The notes under the pieces were generated by a model. The model made no database searches, was not told the DNA's origin, and was given only the letters and a program-made list of their open reading frames with translations. The translations under genes and the position numbers were made by a program. Positions 35,226 to 43,660 of a stretch of DNA of 50,021 bases are shown here, in pieces. The first letter of the stretch is position 1, and every line of letters starts with the position of its first letter. This DNA is from Meiothermus rufus DSM 22234. GTDB taxonomy: Bacteria > Deinococcota > Deinococci > Deinococcales > Thermaceae. The DNA lies in NCBI RefSeq assembly GCF_000423425.1, contig NZ_AUHY01000016.1, forward strand, positions 1-50,021. The letters are read 5' to 3'.

Positions 35226-35255
35226 AGTTTAGTGCTACCTTGCTACAAACAGCAA
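35226..35255 (-). promoter_or_regulatory. Candidate mrp operon promoter
   Basis: On the minus strand -35 TTGCTG (35250-35255) and -10 TAAACT (35226-35231) are 18 nt apart. The predicted leader of about 35 nt holds a small hairpin GGTC-TTC-GACC and the AAAGGAG Shine-Dalgarno of mrpA. Confidence 0.45.
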
Positions 35256-35337
35256 AGTCCGCCCTAGTGTATTACAGGCTAATCGGGCTGGGCAAATCGG
35301 TTACCGCTTGGGGGAGCACCCGGTGGGCAGAGGGGGA

Positions 35338-36555
35338 TCAGGCCACTGGTTCGCGACCCAGCATCTGGTGCACCGCCCGCCCCAGCCGGCGGATGCCCTC
35401 CTCGATCTGGGCCTGGGTGGCGCTGGAGAAGGAGAGGCGCAGGGTGTGTTTTCCACTGCCATCGGCGTAAAAGGGCTGCCCCGGCACAAAGGCGGTCTTT
35501 TCGGCCACGGCGCGTTGCAACAGCTCGAGGCTATCTACCGCTTCGGGCAGGCTAAGCCAGAAGAACATCCCTCCCTCGGGCACAATCCAGCGCACCTCAG
35601 GGGGCATGTATTTTTGCAAAGCGGCAAGCATCCAGCGGCTGCGGGTCTGGTAGGTTTGGCGAATTTTGTCTATCTGGGCACGATACCACTCACCCTCCCG
35701 CACCAGCTCGTAGACCAGCATCTGGTTGAGGGTGGGGGAGTGTAGGTCGGCCCCTTGCTTGGCGTAGACGATTTTCTGAATGACCGGCTTGGGCCCCACC
35801 ACCCAGGCCACCCGAAGCCCAGGGGCCAGGGTTTTGGAGGTGGTGCTGAGATAGATGACGTTGCCCCCGCCCAGCGCGTGGTCGAGGGCGTAGAGGGTGG
35901 GCAAGGGCTGGCCGTTGAAGTAAAGCTCCGCGTAGGCGTCGTCTTCCAGGATGGGGGTCTGGTACTTGCGGGCGAGCTCGACAATGGCTTGGCGCCGCTG
36001 TAAGCCCATCAGGCGGCCCGAGGGGTTTTGGAAGGTGGGCATTACGTACAGGAAGCGGGGAGCTTGTTGTTTCAGGGCGGCCTCGAGTGCGTCTAGGCAA
36101 AGCCCTTGGTCGTCCATGTCTACCGCGATGTACTGCGGTTCATAGGGGTTGAAAGCGCTCAGTGCCCCTAGGTAGGTAGGGGCTTCCACCAGCACGGGGC
36201 TACCAGGGTCGATGAGTACCTTGCCGATGAGGTCAAGGCCTTGCTGCGAACCGGAGACAACCTGGACGTTTTCGGGGCTGGCCCCGGGCATCCGCTGGGC
36301 GATCCACTCGCGCAAGGGTAGGTAGCCCTCGGTGGTGCTGTACTGGAGGGCCTGGGCGCCGTGCTCGAGCAGAATGCGCTGGGTGACCTGGGCCATGCGT
36401 TCGATGGGGAAGAGGTCGGCGGCGGGCAGCCCCCCGGCGAAGCTGATGAAGCCAGGCTGGGTGGTTAGCTTGAGCATCTCCCGGATGGTCGAGGCCTGGA
36501 TGCGCCGGGTACGGGCAGCAAAGCGCTGCTGATAGTAGGTTTCTAGGGTTTCCAC
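35338..36555 (-). CDS. PLP-dependent aminotransferase, LysN/2-aminoadipate type
   Basis: A 405-aa fold type I aminotransferase. The N-terminal ASTIREMLKLTTQPGFISFA and SFAGGLPAADLFP match Thermus LysN, the alpha-aminoadipate aminotransferase of lysine biosynthesis. The PLP lysine is in STTSKTLAPGLR, and the distal arginine is in TLRLSFSS. Paralogues with wide amino-acid range (branched chain, aromatic) are common, so the substrate is not certain. The start is GTG, with -10 TAGACT (36562-36567) ending 6 nt upstream: a leaderless transcript starting on GTG. Confidence 0.82.
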   Translation of the reverse strand: METLETYYQQRFAARTRRIQASTIREMLKLTTQPGFISFAGGLPAADLFPIERMAQVTQRILLEHGAQALQYSTTEGYLPLREWIAQRMPGASPENVQVVSGSQQGLDLIGKVLIDPGSPVLVEAPTYLGALSAFNPYEPQYIAVDMDDQGLCLDALEAALKQQAPRFLYVMPTFQNPSGRLMGLQRRQAIVELARKYQTPILEDDAYAELYFNGQPLPTLYALDHALGGGNVIYLSTTSKTLAPGLRVAWVVGPKPVIQKIVYAKQGADLHSPTLNQMLVYELVREGEWYRAQIDKIRQTYQTRSRWMLAALQKYMPPEVRWIVPEGGMFFWLSLPEAVDSLELLQRAVAEKTAFVPGQPFYADGSGKHTLRLSFSSATQAQIEEGIRRLGRAVHQMLGREPVA

Positions 36556-36610
36556 CCTTCTAGTCTACCCCGCAAATATGACGGTTTCCATAGTTTCTGC
36601 CGCAAAGGCG

Positions 36611-37027
36611 TTAGGGCTGGTAGCCCAGGCCCAGGGCCTGGTCTTCCTGAATCAAAGCATCCAGGATTTCCTGGCCCTTTTCCTGGCTTTGCTTTATGTA
36701 GGCCAGGAGGTCTTTGGCCCGGATGCGGCGGTGGGTGCCCACTTTGCGGTGGGCAATCTGCCCCTTCTCTAGCAGGCGAATCAGGTAGGGACGGGAGACC
36801 CCCAGTAGATCGGCGGCTTCCTGGGTGGTGAGTTCGGCTTCGAGAGGGATAACCTGTACAACCTCGCCCCGTGCCAGAGGCTCGAGGTAGGCCCGTAGAA
36901 CCTCGGCCAGCGCGGGGGTGATTTCCAGGGTTACCTCCCCCACCCTGAGCCTTGCCTGCGGATGGATGTTTTGCAGAAGGGTTCGCAGGTTCTCTTGTTG
37001 GGTTTGTGGAAGATAGACCCTTGCCAT
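36611..37027 (-). CDS. Excisionase-type HTH protein, probable antitoxin
   Basis: A 138-aa DNA-binding protein. After an N-terminal region of about 70 residues that resembles the start of PIN-associated antitoxins, residues about 71-120 form a MerR/excisionase winged helix: LTTQEAADLLGVSRPYLIRL then GTHRRIRAKDLLAYI. It lies 76 nt downstream of a PIN-domain gene on the same strand; such pairs are toxin-antitoxin modules. A private promoter overlapped by four 9-bp iterons lies just upstream, consistent with autoregulation. The function is inferred from pairing. Confidence 0.8.
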   Translation of the reverse strand: MARVYLPQTQQENLRTLLQNIHPQARLRVGEVTLEITPALAEVLRAYLEPLARGEVVQVIPLEAELTTQEAADLLGVSRPYLIRLLEKGQIAHRKVGTHRRIRAKDLLAYIKQSQEKGQEILDALIQEDQALGLGYQP

Positions 37028-37036
37028 AACGCCCTT

Positions 37037-37083
37037 ATTGTAGTAGCCAACCGAAATAAACGCAATAAGCGAAATAAGCGAAA
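37037..37083 (-). promoter_or_regulatory. Iteron operator and promoter of the HTH antitoxin
   Basis: Four tandem 9-bp units on the plus strand: CAACCGAAA (37048-37056), TAAACGCAA (37057-37065), TAAGCGAAA (37066-37074) and TAAGCGAAA (37075-37083); the last two are identical. They overlap the -35 TTGCGT (37060-37065) of a minus-strand promoter with -10 TACAAT (37037-37042) at 17-nt spacing, 9 nt before the HTH start codon. This is the layout of a self-repressing operator. Confidence 0.7.
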
Positions 37084-37103
37084 CAAAAACCTAGTCCTAT
37101 GGT

Positions 37104-37703
37104 CTAAAGATGAGGGATGAATTGTCTGATGAGCTGAACGAAGCGCACTAGTCCTGCCCGCTTAAGACTGTCGAGGAATTCCTCTGGGCTTAGGGGAGGT
37201 TTTTTTAGGGCGCTGCGCTGACGGCGCAGGGCGTGGACAAGCTCTTGGGGTAGGCTCGAGTCCCGAATGAGTTTTTCGGCTAGGTCTAGCAGGTAATCGT
37301 CTGGGTGAATGGCCACTAGATCGAAAGGATCCAAAGCGTTTTGTGGGAAATCGCGCAGGTTGAAGGTTAGGATAGCCTCGGCTTTTCCCACAACCGCAGC
37401 AGCGACCACATGGGCATCGTCAGGGTCGGGAAGGGTGATCTGAGCGATCAGATGCTCGTAACCCTCGACCACCGGCTCTTGGTGTTCTAAGGCCTCGGCC
37501 ATCCGCGATGGAATGCGCCAGAGGCGGTGTTGCTCGGAAGGGGTGTTTGTGTTTGCCCGAAGAAAAGCAGAAATCCACTCTTCCTGCACCCGTTGGCTCC
37601 AGCAAAGGCGTACCAAGTCTTCCAGGGCCAGGTGCATAAAGATGTTTCGAGTAACCGCAGGATATAAGACGCTAGCATCGAGGAAGAGCTTTTTTGCAAG
37701 CAT
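37104..37703 (-). CDS. PIN-domain protein, probable RNase toxin
   Basis: A 199-aa protein with PIN acidic residues in FLDASVLYP (Asp near residue 8), in the VQEEW region, in LPDPDDAHVVAAA and in FNLRDFP, a full metal-binding set. PIN toxins cleave tRNA or mRNA. Only 9 nt separate it from the dgt stop and I see no good Shine-Dalgarno (the only GGAG is about 20 nt upstream, inside dgt), so translation probably depends on dgt. A C-terminal helical extension (about 130-199) is longer than in VapC proteins. The toxin precedes the antitoxin, the reverse of the usual order. Confidence 0.82.
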   Translation of the reverse strand: MLAKKLFLDASVLYPAVTRNIFMHLALEDLVRLCWSQRVQEEWISAFLRANTNTPSEQHRLWRIPSRMAEALEHQEPVVEGYEHLIAQITLPDPDDAHVVAAAVVGKAEAILTFNLRDFPQNALDPFDLVAIHPDDYLLDLAEKLIRDSSLPQELVHALRRQRSALKKPPLSPEEFLDSLKRAGLVRFVQLIRQFIPHL

Positions 37704-37712
37704 AGCCGTTGG

Positions 37713-38864
37713 TTAGCGGTGAAACTCCGGTTCAAAGAGCCGGGCATACTCGTCCAGGGCGAAGCGGTCGGTCATGCCGGCGATGTAGTCGCAGGCTGCG
37801 CGGTGGATGCCCTCGGTCTCGGCGGCTTTTTGCACCTGAGGGGGCAGGATGTGGGGGTCGTGGGTGTAGGCCTCAAAGAGCTTTTCCAGCACGAAGCGCG
37901 ACTTGCCCACCTGCCGCACCACGTAGTAGTGGCGGTAGAGGTTGGCGTACAGAAACTCCCGCAAGGCTTTGAGCTGCAGGGTCAGGCCCTCGGAGTAGAC
38001 CGCCAGGGGGCCAGGGTGATGCCGCACGGCCTCGAGACTTCCGATCTGGTGCCGCTGCAAAAGGGCATGGGTGGCGGTGATGGTGTCGGTGATGATCAGC
38101 CCCAGCAACTCCCGGACGAAAACCCGGCGGCCCATCTCGTCGAAGCGGTCGGGGGAGAGGCCCAGTTCGCCCAGCAAATCCCGTAACAGCTCCACCTCCC
38201 ATAGCTGGCCGGCCACCAGCAGCCCCGAGCGCAGGCCGTCGTCGAGGTCGTGGGCGTTGTAGGCGATCTCGTCGGCCAGGTTGACGATCTGGGCCTCGAG
38301 GCTGGGGCGCAGGTGGGGTTCGTACCCCTCGGCATTGGGCAGGTCGTAGCGGGTCTCGTGTTTGATGATGCCTTCGCGGGTCTCCCAGCACAGGTTCAGG
38401 CCGCGAAAGCCGGGGTAGCGCTGCTCGAGGTAGGTGACGATGCGCATGGACTGCTGGTTGTGGTCGAAGCCGCCGTGTCCTTGCATCAGGCCATCCAGCA
38501 CCGCCTCGCCCGAGTGGCCGAAGGGGGGGTGCCCCAGGTCGTGGGCAAAGGCGATGGTCTCGGTGAGTTCCTGGTTGAGGCCCAGGGCTCGGGCGATGGA
38601 GCGGGCGACCTGGGCGACCTCGAGGGTGTGGGTTAGCCGGGTGCGGTAGTAGTCGCCCTCGAAGTTCACAAAGACCTGGGTTTTGTACTGCAAGCGGCGA
38701 AAGGCGGTGGTGTGCAGCACCCGGTCGCGGTCTTTCTGGAAGGGGGTACGGAAGTGCGACTCCGCTTCGGGGTGCTCCCGCCCCCGGCTCTGGCTCGAGC
38801 GAACCGCATAGGGGGCCAAGTACTGGTCCTCTAAGGCCTCGAGGTGGGTACGTTCGAACAACAT
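37713..38864 (-). CDS. dgt: Deoxyguanosinetriphosphate triphosphohydrolase-like dNTPase
   Basis: A 383-aa HD-domain enzyme that splits dNTPs into deoxynucleoside and triphosphate. Metal-binding residues appear in RLTHTLEVAQ and FAHDLGHPPFGHSGE, with the aspartate in NLADEIAYNAHDLDD. It resembles the Thermus dNTPase family that is activated by several dNTPs. The -10 TACACT (38871-38876) ends 6 nt before the ATG, so it is a leaderless type transcript. It is followed by the PIN gene. Confidence 0.93.
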   Translation of the reverse strand: MLFERTHLEALEDQYLAPYAVRSSQSRGREHPEAESHFRTPFQKDRDRVLHTTAFRRLQYKTQVFVNFEGDYYRTRLTHTLEVAQVARSIARALGLNQELTETIAFAHDLGHPPFGHSGEAVLDGLMQGHGGFDHNQQSMRIVTYLEQRYPGFRGLNLCWETREGIIKHETRYDLPNAEGYEPHLRPSLEAQIVNLADEIAYNAHDLDDGLRSGLLVAGQLWEVELLRDLLGELGLSPDRFDEMGRRVFVRELLGLIITDTITATHALLQRHQIGSLEAVRHHPGPLAVYSEGLTLQLKALREFLYANLYRHYYVVRQVGKSRFVLEKLFEAYTHDPHILPPQVQKAAETEGIHRAACDYIAGMTDRFALDEYARLFEPEFHR

Positions 38865-38962
38865 GGGCCCAGTGTACGCTTGGGTTGTTGCTGCCTACAA
38901 ACCCGACTTCTCATGGGCAAGCCCTCATGCATTTTGCGAAGGCTCGAGGTATCAAGGTCTGG

Positions 38963-39268
38963 ATGCCTCGAGTGTTGTGGCTGGCCTCAATTCTGCTAGC
39001 GCTTGTGGCTTGTGCCCCCAGCCAGGCCAACCTGCGGCGCTTCGACCTGATTGTGCAAAACCAGTGCACCGGCCCCAACCAGACCGTTTACTTTTACATC
39101 AATGGCGAATTTATCGGAACCGTGCGGGGCTCGAGGCTCTTTCCCGGCCTGCGCGAAGGGCGCTACGAGCTACGCGCCGAGGGCACCCAGCCCGGCCAGC
39201 CGGGGCACCTGCGCTTCAGCCGCTCGCTTTTGCTGGATCGGGATACGGTCTGGACGCTGTGCCCCTAG
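38963..39268 (+). CDS. Small lipoprotein, hypothetical
   Basis: A 101-aa exported protein with a signal and lipobox (LLALVAC near residues 11-17). The mature part has a beta-rich look (LIVQNQC, TVYFYINGEFIGTV, RLFPGLREGRYELRAEG) and two further cysteines, one at the extreme C terminus, which may form a disulfide. I recognise no family; a PEGA-like or transthyretin-like fold would fit the YFYINGEFIGTV strand pair. The start at ATG 38963 is chosen for the lipobox spacing and AAGGT upstream; in-frame starts at 38885 and 38927 exist. The stop shares CTAG with the next, convergent gene. Confidence 0.7.
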   Translation: MPRVLWLASILLALVACAPSQANLRRFDLIVQNQCTGPNQTVYFYINGEFIGTVRGSRLFPGLREGRYELRAEGTQPGQPGHLRFSRSLLLDRDTVWTLCP

Positions 39269-40452
39269 TCGCTGCCCTGCAAACCGGTTACGAGCTTGTC
39301 CAGGTCGGTTTGGGTAGTGTAGTGGGCAATGGAGGCCCGGATGGCCCCCTCGGGCCACAGGCCCAGGGCCTGCATGGGCATGGTGGCGTAGTAGTGTCCG
39401 GCGGCCACCCCCACCCCCACCTGGGCCAGCCGCTCGGCCACGGCCAAAGGAGGGTGGCCTTTCAGGTTGAAGCAGAAGGTGCCTACCCGGCCCTGGGGGG
39501 TGGGCAGGCCATACAGCTCCAGGCCGGGGATGCCCTGTAGCCGCTCTATGGTCTGGGCCACCAGGGGTTGTTCGATGGCCTCGATCTGCTTGTAAGCCTC
39601 TAGCAGGCCCTCGCGCCTCGGCTTTCCGCCCCCCAGTTCGTTGCGCAAATACTCGAGGGTGCCCAGCCATCCGGCCATACACTCGTGGTTGTTGGTGCCA
39701 GGCTCGAACTTGAGCAGGCTGTCCTGGGGGATGAACCACAGCTTGTCGGTGGGCAGCAGGGGGATGAGCGCCTCGCGCACGTACAAAAAGGCGATGTGGG
39801 GGCCAAACACCTTATAGGCCGAGAAAAAGGCCATATCCACCCCGGAAGCCTGCACATCGGGGAGGTGGTGGGGGCTGTAGTGCACCATGTCGGTGATGCA
39901 CCAGGCCCCCACCTGGTGGGCAATTTCGGCCGCAGCGGCCACATCCGGCACAGTGCCCAGTGAGTTGGCCGCCGAGGTGACGGCCACCAGGCGGGTTTTG
40001 GGTGTGACTAGGGCCTTTAAATCGGCCGGCTCCAGCCGACCGCCCTGATCCCAACGGGCTTTCCAGACCCTGACCTGCACCCCTTTTTCTTCCAGGTTGC
40101 GCCAGGGTGAGGCGTTGGCCTCGTGCTCGAGCTCGGAGATCACCACCTCGTCGCCCTCGCTAAAGAGCCGCGAAAAGGCCCTGGAGAGGATGAAGGTCAG
40201 CGCGGTGGCGCTGGGGCCGATGGCCACCTCGGAGGGCTTGCAGTTGAAGAAGAAAGCAGTCTCCTGGCGGGCCTTGTCCCGCACCAGGGTTGCGGCCCTC
40301 GAGCCGGGGTAAGGCATGCCCACATTGCAGCTCGAGGTGGCCAGAAACTGGGCCATGCCCTCGATGCATTGCCGGGGCACCTGGGCCCCGGCGGCGTTGT
40401 CCAGAAAGCTAAAGCCTGTGGCCAAAGCAGGAAACTGGGCCTGGATGGACAT
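39265..40452 (-). CDS. Class V aminotransferase, cysteine desulfurase-like but lacking the catalytic Cys
   Basis: A 395-aa PLP enzyme of the SufS/NifS fold. The PLP lysine is Lys214 in SAYKVFGPH, and the aspartate is in CITDMVHYSPH. Where SufS has the sulfur-carrying cysteine (RTGHHCAQP) this protein reads AAGHYYATMP, with Tyr355 in place of Cys. It therefore should not act as a normal desulfurase; it resembles the VC1184-type 'cysteine desulfurase-like' group of unknown reaction. The -10 TAGAAT (40459-40464) ends 6 nt before the ATG, so it has its own leaderless promoter although it follows fabF closely. Confidence 0.85.
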   Translation of the reverse strand: MSIQAQFPALATGFSFLDNAAGAQVPRQCIEGMAQFLATSSCNVGMPYPGSRAATLVRDKARQETAFFFNCKPSEVAIGPSATALTFILSRAFSRLFSEGDEVVISELEHEANASPWRNLEEKGVQVRVWKARWDQGGRLEPADLKALVTPKTRLVAVTSAANSLGTVPDVAAAAEIAHQVGAWCITDMVHYSPHHLPDVQASGVDMAFFSAYKVFGPHIAFLYVREALIPLLPTDKLWFIPQDSLLKFEPGTNNHECMAGWLGTLEYLRNELGGGKPRREGLLEAYKQIEAIEQPLVAQTIERLQGIPGLELYGLPTPQGRVGTFCFNLKGHPPLAVAERLAQVGVGVAAGHYYATMPMQALGLWPEGAIRASIAHYTTQTDLDKLVTGLQGSD

Positions 40453-40468
40453 GTCCCGATTCTACGCC

Positions 40469-41698
40469 CTACACCCTTTTGAACAGCAGGGTGGCGTTCA
40501 TCCCACCGAAGGCAAAGGAGTTCGAGAGGGCGTAGTCGACCTGCTTCTCTTTCGGCGTGTTGGGTACGAAGTCCAGGTCGAGTTCGGGGTCGGGGTCGTC
40601 CTGGTTGATGGTGGGGGGCAGGATGCCGCTGTAGAGGGCCTGCACCGTAGCGATGGCCTCGATGGCCCCGGCAGCCCCCAGCAGGTGGCCAATCATGCTC
40701 TTGGTAGAGGAGACCGAGAGCTTGTAGGCATGGTCGCCGAAGACCCTCTTGATGGCCAGGGTCTCGGCCCTGTCGCCTACCGGGGTGGAGGTGCCGTGGG
40801 CGTTGATGTAGCCTACCTGTTCGGGGTTGATCCGGGCGTCTTTGAGAGCGGCCTGCATGGCCAGGGCCGCGCCGGCTCCTTCGGGGTGGGGCTCGGTAAT
40901 GTGGTGGGCGTCGGCGCTGCGGCCAAATCCCACCAGCTCAGCGTAGATGCGGGCACCCCGGGCCTTGGCCCGCTCGTACTCTTCCAGCACCAGTACCGCA
41001 GCCCCCTCCGAGAGTACGAAGCCGTCGCGGCTTTTGGTGAAGGGGCGGCTGGCTTTTTCGGGTTCATCGTTGCGGGTGGAGAGGGCCCGCATCACCCCAA
41101 AGCTGCCAATGGCCATCTCGGTGACCACCGCCTCGGTTCCGCCGGTGAGCATGACATCAGCCTCGCCCAGCTGGATTACCCGAAAAGCGTTACCAATGGC
41201 ATCCGAACCCGTCGCACAGGCCGTGACCACGGTGGAGGAAGGCCCCATTAGGCCGTACTTCATGGCCAGTTGGCCCGAGGCCATGTTGGCAATCATCATG
41301 GGGATGAAGAAAGGGGAGAGCCGGGTGCCGCCTTTTTCAAAGAGGATGCGGCTTTGTTCCTGCCAGGTGTGCATCCCCCCAATACCAGTACCGATCAGGG
41401 TGCCGATGCGGGTGCGGTCTTCTTTGTCGAGCTCGAGGCCAGCGTCTTGCAAAGCCAAGTGTGCGGCGATGAGGGCTAGCTGGGTGAAGCGGTCCAGGCG
41501 GCGCAGCTCGCGTTTATCAATGTAGGCCTCAGGATTGATGTCCACCTCGCCGGCGATCTGTACTGGGTAGGCAGAGGCATCGAACTGGGTAATCCGGCGG
41601 ATGCCGGATTTGCCCGCGAGTTGGGCTTGGTGGAAGGCCTCGGCCCCGATGCCGTTGGGGGCTACTGGGCCGATACCGGTCACAACAACACGACGCAT
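40469..41698 (-). CDS. fabF: 3-oxoacyl-ACP synthase II
   Basis: A 409-aa condensing enzyme of fatty acid elongation. The active-site Cys161 is in [10 protein letters not shown], with histidines in [11 protein letters not shown] and [10 protein letters not shown] and lysine in SSTKSMIG. I start at ATG 41698: a consensus -10 TATAAT (41706-41711) ends 7 nt before it, so the upstream in-frame ATG at 41707 would be only partly transcribed. It is not next to acpP or fabG. Confidence 0.96.
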   Translation of the reverse strand: MRRVVVTGIGPVAPNGIGAEAFHQAQLAGKSGIRRITQFDASAYPVQIAGEVDINPEAYIDKRELRRLDRFTQLALIAAHLALQDAGLELDKEDRTRIGTLIGTGIGGMHTWQEQSRILFEKGGTRLSPFFIPMMIANMASGQLAMKYGLMGPSSTVVTACATGSDAIGNAFRVIQLGEADVMLTGGTEAVVTEMAIGSFGVMRALSTRNDEPEKASRPFTKSRDGFVLSEGAAVLVLEEYERAKARGARIYAELVGFGRSADAHHITEPHPEGAGAALAMQAALKDARINPEQVGYINAHGTSTPVGDRAETLAIKRVFGDHAYKLSVSSTKSMIGHLLGAAGAIEAIATVQALYSGILPPTINQDDPDPELDLDFVPNTPKEKQVDYALSNSFAFGGMNATLLFKRV

Positions 41699-41801
41699 AG
41701 GCGTCATTATAGCCTACCCGTCGGGGGCCCTAGCGACGGGGCCAGGCCCAGCGTGCAAAACCCTGAGAAAAGCCCATCTTTTTCCGCTATACTCCAGGTG
41801 G

Positions 41802-42899
41802 ATGCGGGCGTATGCCTTTCTGCTGCTCTTTTTGGCTCAAGCCCTGGCCTTTCCCCGCCTAGGGCTGCACGAAGGCTACACCCGCCTAGTGTTCGACCTA
41901 AGCCCCAGCGCCACCTACCAGATAGCCCAGACCCCCGACACCCTAACCCTGCGCTTCAGCGGGGTGGCCGCAGCGGCCAGTGATACCGATGTAGGCTCGC
42001 CTCAGGTGGCCTCCTACCAGGTGGTGCCGGGGGCCAATGGGGCCACGGTTTTCGTGCGCCTAAAGCCGAATGTGGAGGTCAAAACCTCCCTTCTAACCGA
42101 TGCCGACCGGCGGCGGCTGGTGGTGGATGTGCTGAGCGTAGCGCCCGTGCCCGCCCCAAAGCCCGCGGTAGCGGCTACGGTTCCCCGGCCTCGTCCTCAG
42201 CCCATCGTGGTGGTCCTGGATCCGGGGCACGGCGGTGTGGACCCCGGGGCGGTGGGGTTTGTGGTGGAGAAAGAGGTGACCCTAGACCTGGCCTTGCGGG
42301 TGCGTAGCCTTTTACAGGCCCGGGGCCTCGAGGTCATCCTCACCCGCGGGCGCGATACCCACCTTTCGCCCGATAAGGCTACCGACCTGGGGATGCGGGC
42401 CGAGATGGCCCACTCCAAGCGCAATTTGTTTGTTTCTATCCACGTTAACAGCGCGCCTAATGTGGCCCAAGGCATCGAGACCTACTACTTCGGCCACACT
42501 ATCGACCCCAGTCTGCTGGCCCAGGTGATCCGGGAGAACGGTGGGGGTGAGCTAGGCCAGCGCCTGACCCGCGAGGCCCAGAGTGTGGCCGAGCGGCTGG
42601 TGCGTGACCTGATTGCCCAGTCCAACCTCAGATTTTCCCGCCTGCTGGCCCAGCAGGTGCAGGGGGCTTTGCTCGAGGCCACCGGGGCGGTGGATCGGGG
42701 GGTGCGCCAGGCACCCTTTTATGTGCTGCGCAACGCCCGAATTCCGGCCATCCTGGTCGAGGTGGGCTTTGCCAACCATCCGGTGGAAGGACGGCGCTTG
42801 CAGACGAGCGAGTACCGCCAGGCCCTGGCTGAGGGGCTGGCCCGGGGCATCCTGCGTTTTCTAAGCAACGGGGGGGCGTTGGCCCCGGCTTTGCCATAA
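41802..42899 (+). CDS. N-acetylmuramoyl-L-alanine amidase (AMIN + Amidase_3)
   Basis: A 365-aa exported cell-wall amidase. A signal peptide (about 1-16) is followed by an AMIN-type beta domain (about 17-115) that targets the septum or envelope, a Pro-rich linker, and an Amidase_3 catalytic domain with zinc ligands in LDPGHGGVDPGA (His), the following EKEVTLDLA (Glu) and VSIHVNSAPN (His), plus catalytic Glu in LVEVGFANHPVEG. It probably helps daughter-cell separation (AmiC type). The -10 TATACT (41788-41793) lies 8 nt before the ATG. The 3' end overlaps the convergent HAD gene by 39 nt. Confidence 0.93.
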   Translation: MRAYAFLLLFLAQALAFPRLGLHEGYTRLVFDLSPSATYQIAQTPDTLTLRFSGVAAAASDTDVGSPQVASYQVVPGANGATVFVRLKPNVEVKTSLLTDADRRRLVVDVLSVAPVPAPKPAVAATVPRPRPQPIVVVLDPGHGGVDPGAVGFVVEKEVTLDLALRVRSLLQARGLEVILTRGRDTHLSPDKATDLGMRAEMAHSKRNLFVSIHVNSAPNVAQGIETYYFGHTIDPSLLAQVIRENGGGELGQRLTREAQSVAERLVRDLIAQSNLRFSRLLAQQVQGALLEATGAVDRGVRQAPFYVLRNARIPAILVEVGFANHPVEGRRLQTSEYRQALAEGLARGILRFLSNGGALAPALP

Positions 42900-43547
42900 G
42901 GCGATGGGCAGTAGTTCCCATAGCGGCAGGTCGTCCAGGCTGGTCAGCACTAGGTCGGCCTGGCTCAGGTCAAGGTGTCGGGTTAAGGGGTTGGGGACGG
43001 CCACGGTGAAAGCCCCGGCAGCCTTGGCCGCCCGTACCCCATTGAGGGAGTCCTCTAGCACGATGGCTTGCTGGGGGGATACCCCCAGGTCCTCTGCTGC
43101 CCGCAGGAATAAGGCCGGGTCGGGTTTGGTACGGGGTACATCCTCCTTGGTGCAGATGACCGTGAAGTGCTCCAGCAGGCCCACCCGGGCCAGATGCCCT
43201 TCGACCCAGGCCCGGCTCGAGCTGCTGGCTACCGCTAGCTTCAGGCCCATGGCCTGGGCGGCCTCGAGGTAGTCCAGCACTCCGGGAAGGGGTTTTAGGG
43301 CCTGGTTGAGTGCCTCTTTGCGTGCCTCTACCTGCTCTAACAGCCGAGGCCGGTCGAGCGGCTGGCCGAGCTGCCGCTCGAGCTCGCTCAAGGGGTCGAA
43401 GTGGGGGGCGTTTTGGCCAATGAAGGGTAGCCAGTACGCCAAGCTTAGCTGGGCTCCGTAGGACTGAAAAACCTCCTGCCAAGACTGAAATTCGCTGCTT
43501 TCGGTATCCAGGATAGTGCCGTCGAAGTCGAAGATTAGGGCCTGCAT
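42861..43547 (-). CDS. HAD-superfamily phosphatase (beta-phosphoglucomutase-like)
   Basis: A 228-aa HAD subfamily I hydrolase. Motif I is FDFDGTILDTE (nucleophile Asp), motif II is VASSSSRAW, and motifs III/IV are KPDPALFL and LEDSLNGVRAAKAAG. The small helical cap fits phosphatases acting on sugar phosphates or phosphoglycolate; the substrate is unknown. The -10 TACAAT (43556-43561) is 8 nt before the ATG. Confidence 0.9.
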   Translation of the reverse strand: MQALIFDFDGTILDTESSEFQSWQEVFQSYGAQLSLAYWLPFIGQNAPHFDPLSELERQLGQPLDRPRLLEQVEARKEALNQALKPLPGVLDYLEAAQAMGLKLAVASSSSRAWVEGHLARVGLLEHFTVICTKEDVPRTKPDPALFLRAAEDLGVSPQQAIVLEDSLNGVRAAKAAGAFTVAVPNPLTRHLDLSQADLVLTSLDDLPLWELLPIALWQSRGQRPPVA

Positions 43548-43660
43548 AGGGCTGTATTGTACTGCTTAGCTGCCAGCCAGGGGCTTATTGGATGGCTACT
43601 CGTGGCTAGAGCCTCGAGCGGATTTATTTCTGAGGCAAAGGGGTGTAAGCTTGAGGGCGT

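Noticed and set aside
37048-37083. Tandem 9-bp repeats considered as a CRISPR or replication origin
   Set aside because: Units are contiguous, too short for CRISPR repeats with spacers, and there is no dnaA/rep gene; an operator overlapping a promoter explains them better.
40316-41251. 311-codon plus-strand ORF opposite fabF and the aminotransferase
   Set aside because: Mirrors two well-conserved coding regions; Gly/Val-rich shadow composition.
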